DNA of 64,000 bases from Paenibacillus glacialis (GTDB lineage Bacteria; Bacillota; Bacilli; Paenibacillales; Paenibacillaceae), in the NCBI RefSeq assembly GCF_001637205.1, contig NZ_LVJH01000007.1, positions 372,001 through 436,000 on the forward strand, in the 5' to 3' direction. The position numbers and the translations under genes were made by a program. Shown one piece after another: positions 62,329 to 64,000 of the stretch; within the stretch, counting starts at the first letter, position 1, and every line of letters starts with the position of its first letter. A model generated the notes under the pieces. It saw only the letters and a program-made list of their open reading frames with translations. It was not told where the DNA came from and did no database searches.

Positions 62329-64000
62329 ATGGACTATGAAAAGTTGAAGAAGCTTGAAGTATTTATAGGTGCAAGAGCATTACAGAAGCAAATTCATTTA
62401 ATCTTGCCTACGTATAACTTATTAATTGAACAAATTGATTTGATTAGAACGTCTGCAGGCCGTCCGAAAGCGGAGTATAAGCAGGAAACTAACCATACGA
62501 TTGGCATTTTTGGAGCTAGGGGTACGGGAAAAACGTCGGCTTTATACACCATCATCCAAGCACTGGAAGGGAACAAGTCCGATGAGCAGAGTAAGACTAA
62601 CCTGACCAATATTATCCTGCCGATCATAGAGCCAGACAATTTTGGTGACAACACCAAAATTATGGGATCCATCGTTGGGCTGTTGAAGGGGGCTGTTGAA
62701 GATCAACTGAAGCTGATTAAGCAACTTGATAATAAGAACAAAGACAAGGAAGGATTCTCAGAATACTTTAATCAATACGTGTTTAGAGAAAATAATCCGC
62801 TTCGCGAGAAAATCAACGAACTGATCGAATATCATTTATATACTGAGAGTGAGTACCGTACGCTGCTTATACATAATTATGATGATGCTGCCACACATAT
62901 CAAGAAGTCATCCAGTCTGTTAATTCCAGATATACAATTTAAGGAAAAACTGACTGCTGTGATTGATCTGCTTGTAGATCAGCAAAAAAAAATGAATGTA
63001 ACTGATAAACCTGTACTCGTTTTTATTTTCATTGATGATATCGATCTGAAAACAACAAAATGTCGGGAACTGGTCGATTCCATTTTGCAATATGCCAATC
63101 ATCCACATGTGGTCACCATTCTTTCCGGTGACTATGAGATTCTCAAGGAATCCTTAACACTTGCTTTAATCAATGATGAATATTTACAGAATATACAGTT
63201 GGGCAGTGGTTATCAGATTAACGAAAATCAAACGATAGCGGAGAGAAAAATGGGTCTGGCGCATGAATATTTAAAGAAAATTCTTCCACCTGCCAGACGC
63301 CATCAGGTCGTTAGCTGGAATAATACTAGTATCCCGAATTTTTCCTTTGAAGATATTACTTTATCATCTCAGTTGGATGAGTTAATGGGAGGAGACAATA
63401 TCTTTACCGATACAAAAACGGACAGCGATGAGTTGCAACCGATTCGCGCGAGCTACAGTATCTTTGACAAGACACCAAGAGGTTTGGTTAATGTGTATTA
63501 CCATGTGCACCAGATCAACCTGATGAAGCAGGAAGAGACCTTTAAAAGTATGGAGATAAAAGAGCAAAACGAGTCGCTTTTTAAATCCGTGAAGTCGCTA
63601 ATCGATACCATTATTCTTTCTTCCAGTGAATTGGTGGAGAGACAGAGGCATTTCCTAGATAATTTGCTACTCTGGGGGAGTAACGCGGAGAATACGCAAA
63701 TAAATTATACTAGATTCGATACAGATATTGACCTCAGTAATAAAACTAGATGGGCAGTTAAAAATATAGATGAAGCTAAGAAGAGAGAAAGAGCGATAAA
63801 GGAATCTAAACGATTGGACGAAAGTATCTTCAGCTTCTTTATTATCGTTGAACTATTAAAGGAATTGATTCCTGAAGTTCGGTGTGATGAGACAGAACGT
63901 ATCAAAGTAAGAAATATACTGCTGAAGAACAGGTGCCTAGGTCCTGAGGATTCCAATAATCTGGTTACCGATCCAATTAACAACAGGCTTTACGATGTTG
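62329..64000 (+). CDS. Large P-loop NTPase (3' end outside window)
   Basis: At least 557 residues, still open at the window edge. AAGGAG lies nine bases before the ATG. Walker A is GARGTGKTSALY (Lys68), and Walker B is VLVFIFIDDIDL at about residue 230, followed by HPHVVTILSGDYEILKE, a sensor-like strand. This is the layout of KAP/STAND/AAA-like ATPases. The region from about residue 330 is helical and unrecognised. Position beside mobile-element remnants suggests an accessory, possibly defence-related, system whose partners would be encoded downstream. Confidence 0.75.
   Translation, partial: MDYEKLKKLEVFIGARALQKQIHLILPTYNLLIEQIDLIRTSAGRPKAEYKQETNHTIGIFGARGTGKTSALYTIIQALEGNKSDEQSKTNLTNIILPIIEPDNFGDNTKIMGSIVGLLKGAVEDQLKLIKQLDNKNKDKEGFSEYFNQYVFRENNPLREKINELIEYHLYTESEYRTLLIHNYDDAATHIKKSSSLLIPDIQFKEKLTAVIDLLVDQQKKMNVTDKPVLVFIFIDDIDLKTTKCRELVDSILQYANHPHVVTILSGDYEILKESLTLALINDEYLQNIQLGSGYQINENQTIAERKMGLAHEYLKKILPPARRHQVVSWNNTSIPNFSFEDITLSSQLDELMGGDNIFTDTKTDSDELQPIRASYSIFDKTPRGLVNVYYHVHQINLMKQEETFKSMEIKEQNESLFKSVKSLIDTIILSSSELVERQRHFLDNLLLWGSNAENTQINYTRFDTDIDLSNKTRWAVKNIDEAKKRERAIKESKRLDESIFSFFIIVELLKELIPEVRCDETERIKVRNILLKNRCLGPEDSNNLVTDPINNRLYDV

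Noticed and set aside
1..64000. CRISPR arrays, rRNA and tRNA genes
   Set aside because: No regularly spaced 25-40-bp repeats and no rRNA or tRNA cloverleaf-like segments were seen; the only tandem array (31729-31789) has 20-bp units without spacers.

Overview
The window looks like the chromosome of a soil Paenibacillus or close relative in the Bacillales. Supporting signs are a low to moderate GC content, strong AAGGAGG-type ribosome binding sites, lipobox lipoproteins, S-layer homology (SLH) modules, secreted chitin-active enzymes, a YcgF/YcgG-type gene pair, a Btr-like AraC/siderophore regulator and a LanFEG-type ABC exporter with its two-component system. Genus is an inference; no rRNA or tRNA gene is present to confirm it.

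Positions 1-10,030 hold a chitin-degradation neighbourhood. Three closely related secreted AA10 lytic polysaccharide monooxygenases (signal peptide, AA10, two FnIII domains, CBM5/12; the first is cut by the window edge) and a plant-like GH19 chitinase are interleaved with a GNAT, a lipoprotein, a DUF2871 membrane protein and an atypical SDR. The LPMO genes share an upstream palindromic element. At 11,166-15,072 lies a ChvE/MmsA/MmsB-type monosaccharide ABC importer. From 15,250 to 24,761 there are small housekeeping and accessory genes, then a DUF1989-LysE-YqcI/YcgG operon (probable guanidino-compound N-oxidation and export), and a sensor-domain protein next to a histidine kinase fused to its own LuxR-type response regulator.

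Positions 25,060-31,700 carry a surface serine hydrolase with SLH-like modules, a compact BtrH-like acyltransferase plus acyl carrier protein cassette, the hybrid-cluster protein Hcp with a Fnr-like box, and GC-rich intergenic repeats. Positions 32,295-44,250 are a mixed set: a TrxB-like flavoprotein, a CPBP protease, GNATs, DinB, an EamA exporter divergent from a MocR regulator, LysR, Nudix and SDR genes. At 44,843-49,559 a sensor kinase/response regulator pair faces a three-gene LanFEG-type ABC exporter, with a three-fold 11-bp direct repeat between them.

Positions 49,560-57,200 are a scarred accessory island. It holds a frameshifted large serine recombinase, IS remnants, a membrane zinc-ribbon protein and a complete ABC-three-component (ABC-3C) predicted conflict system: SMEK protein, small middle component and DUF2326 SMC-like ATPase with overlapping ORFs. 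A siderophore-iron module follows (FhuF-like reductase, lipoprotein SBP, AraC-SBP fusion regulator, with a perfect Fur box). The window ends with an IS3-interrupted histidine kinase, a second apparent recombinase remnant and the start of a large P-loop NTPase that runs off the edge.

A recurrent theme is decay: at least ten gene or IS fragments with frameshifts or internal stops lie in the gaps between intact genes. The two places most worth following are the ABC-3C island with its neighbours, including the unfinished P-loop gene, and the BtrH-like/ACP pair.
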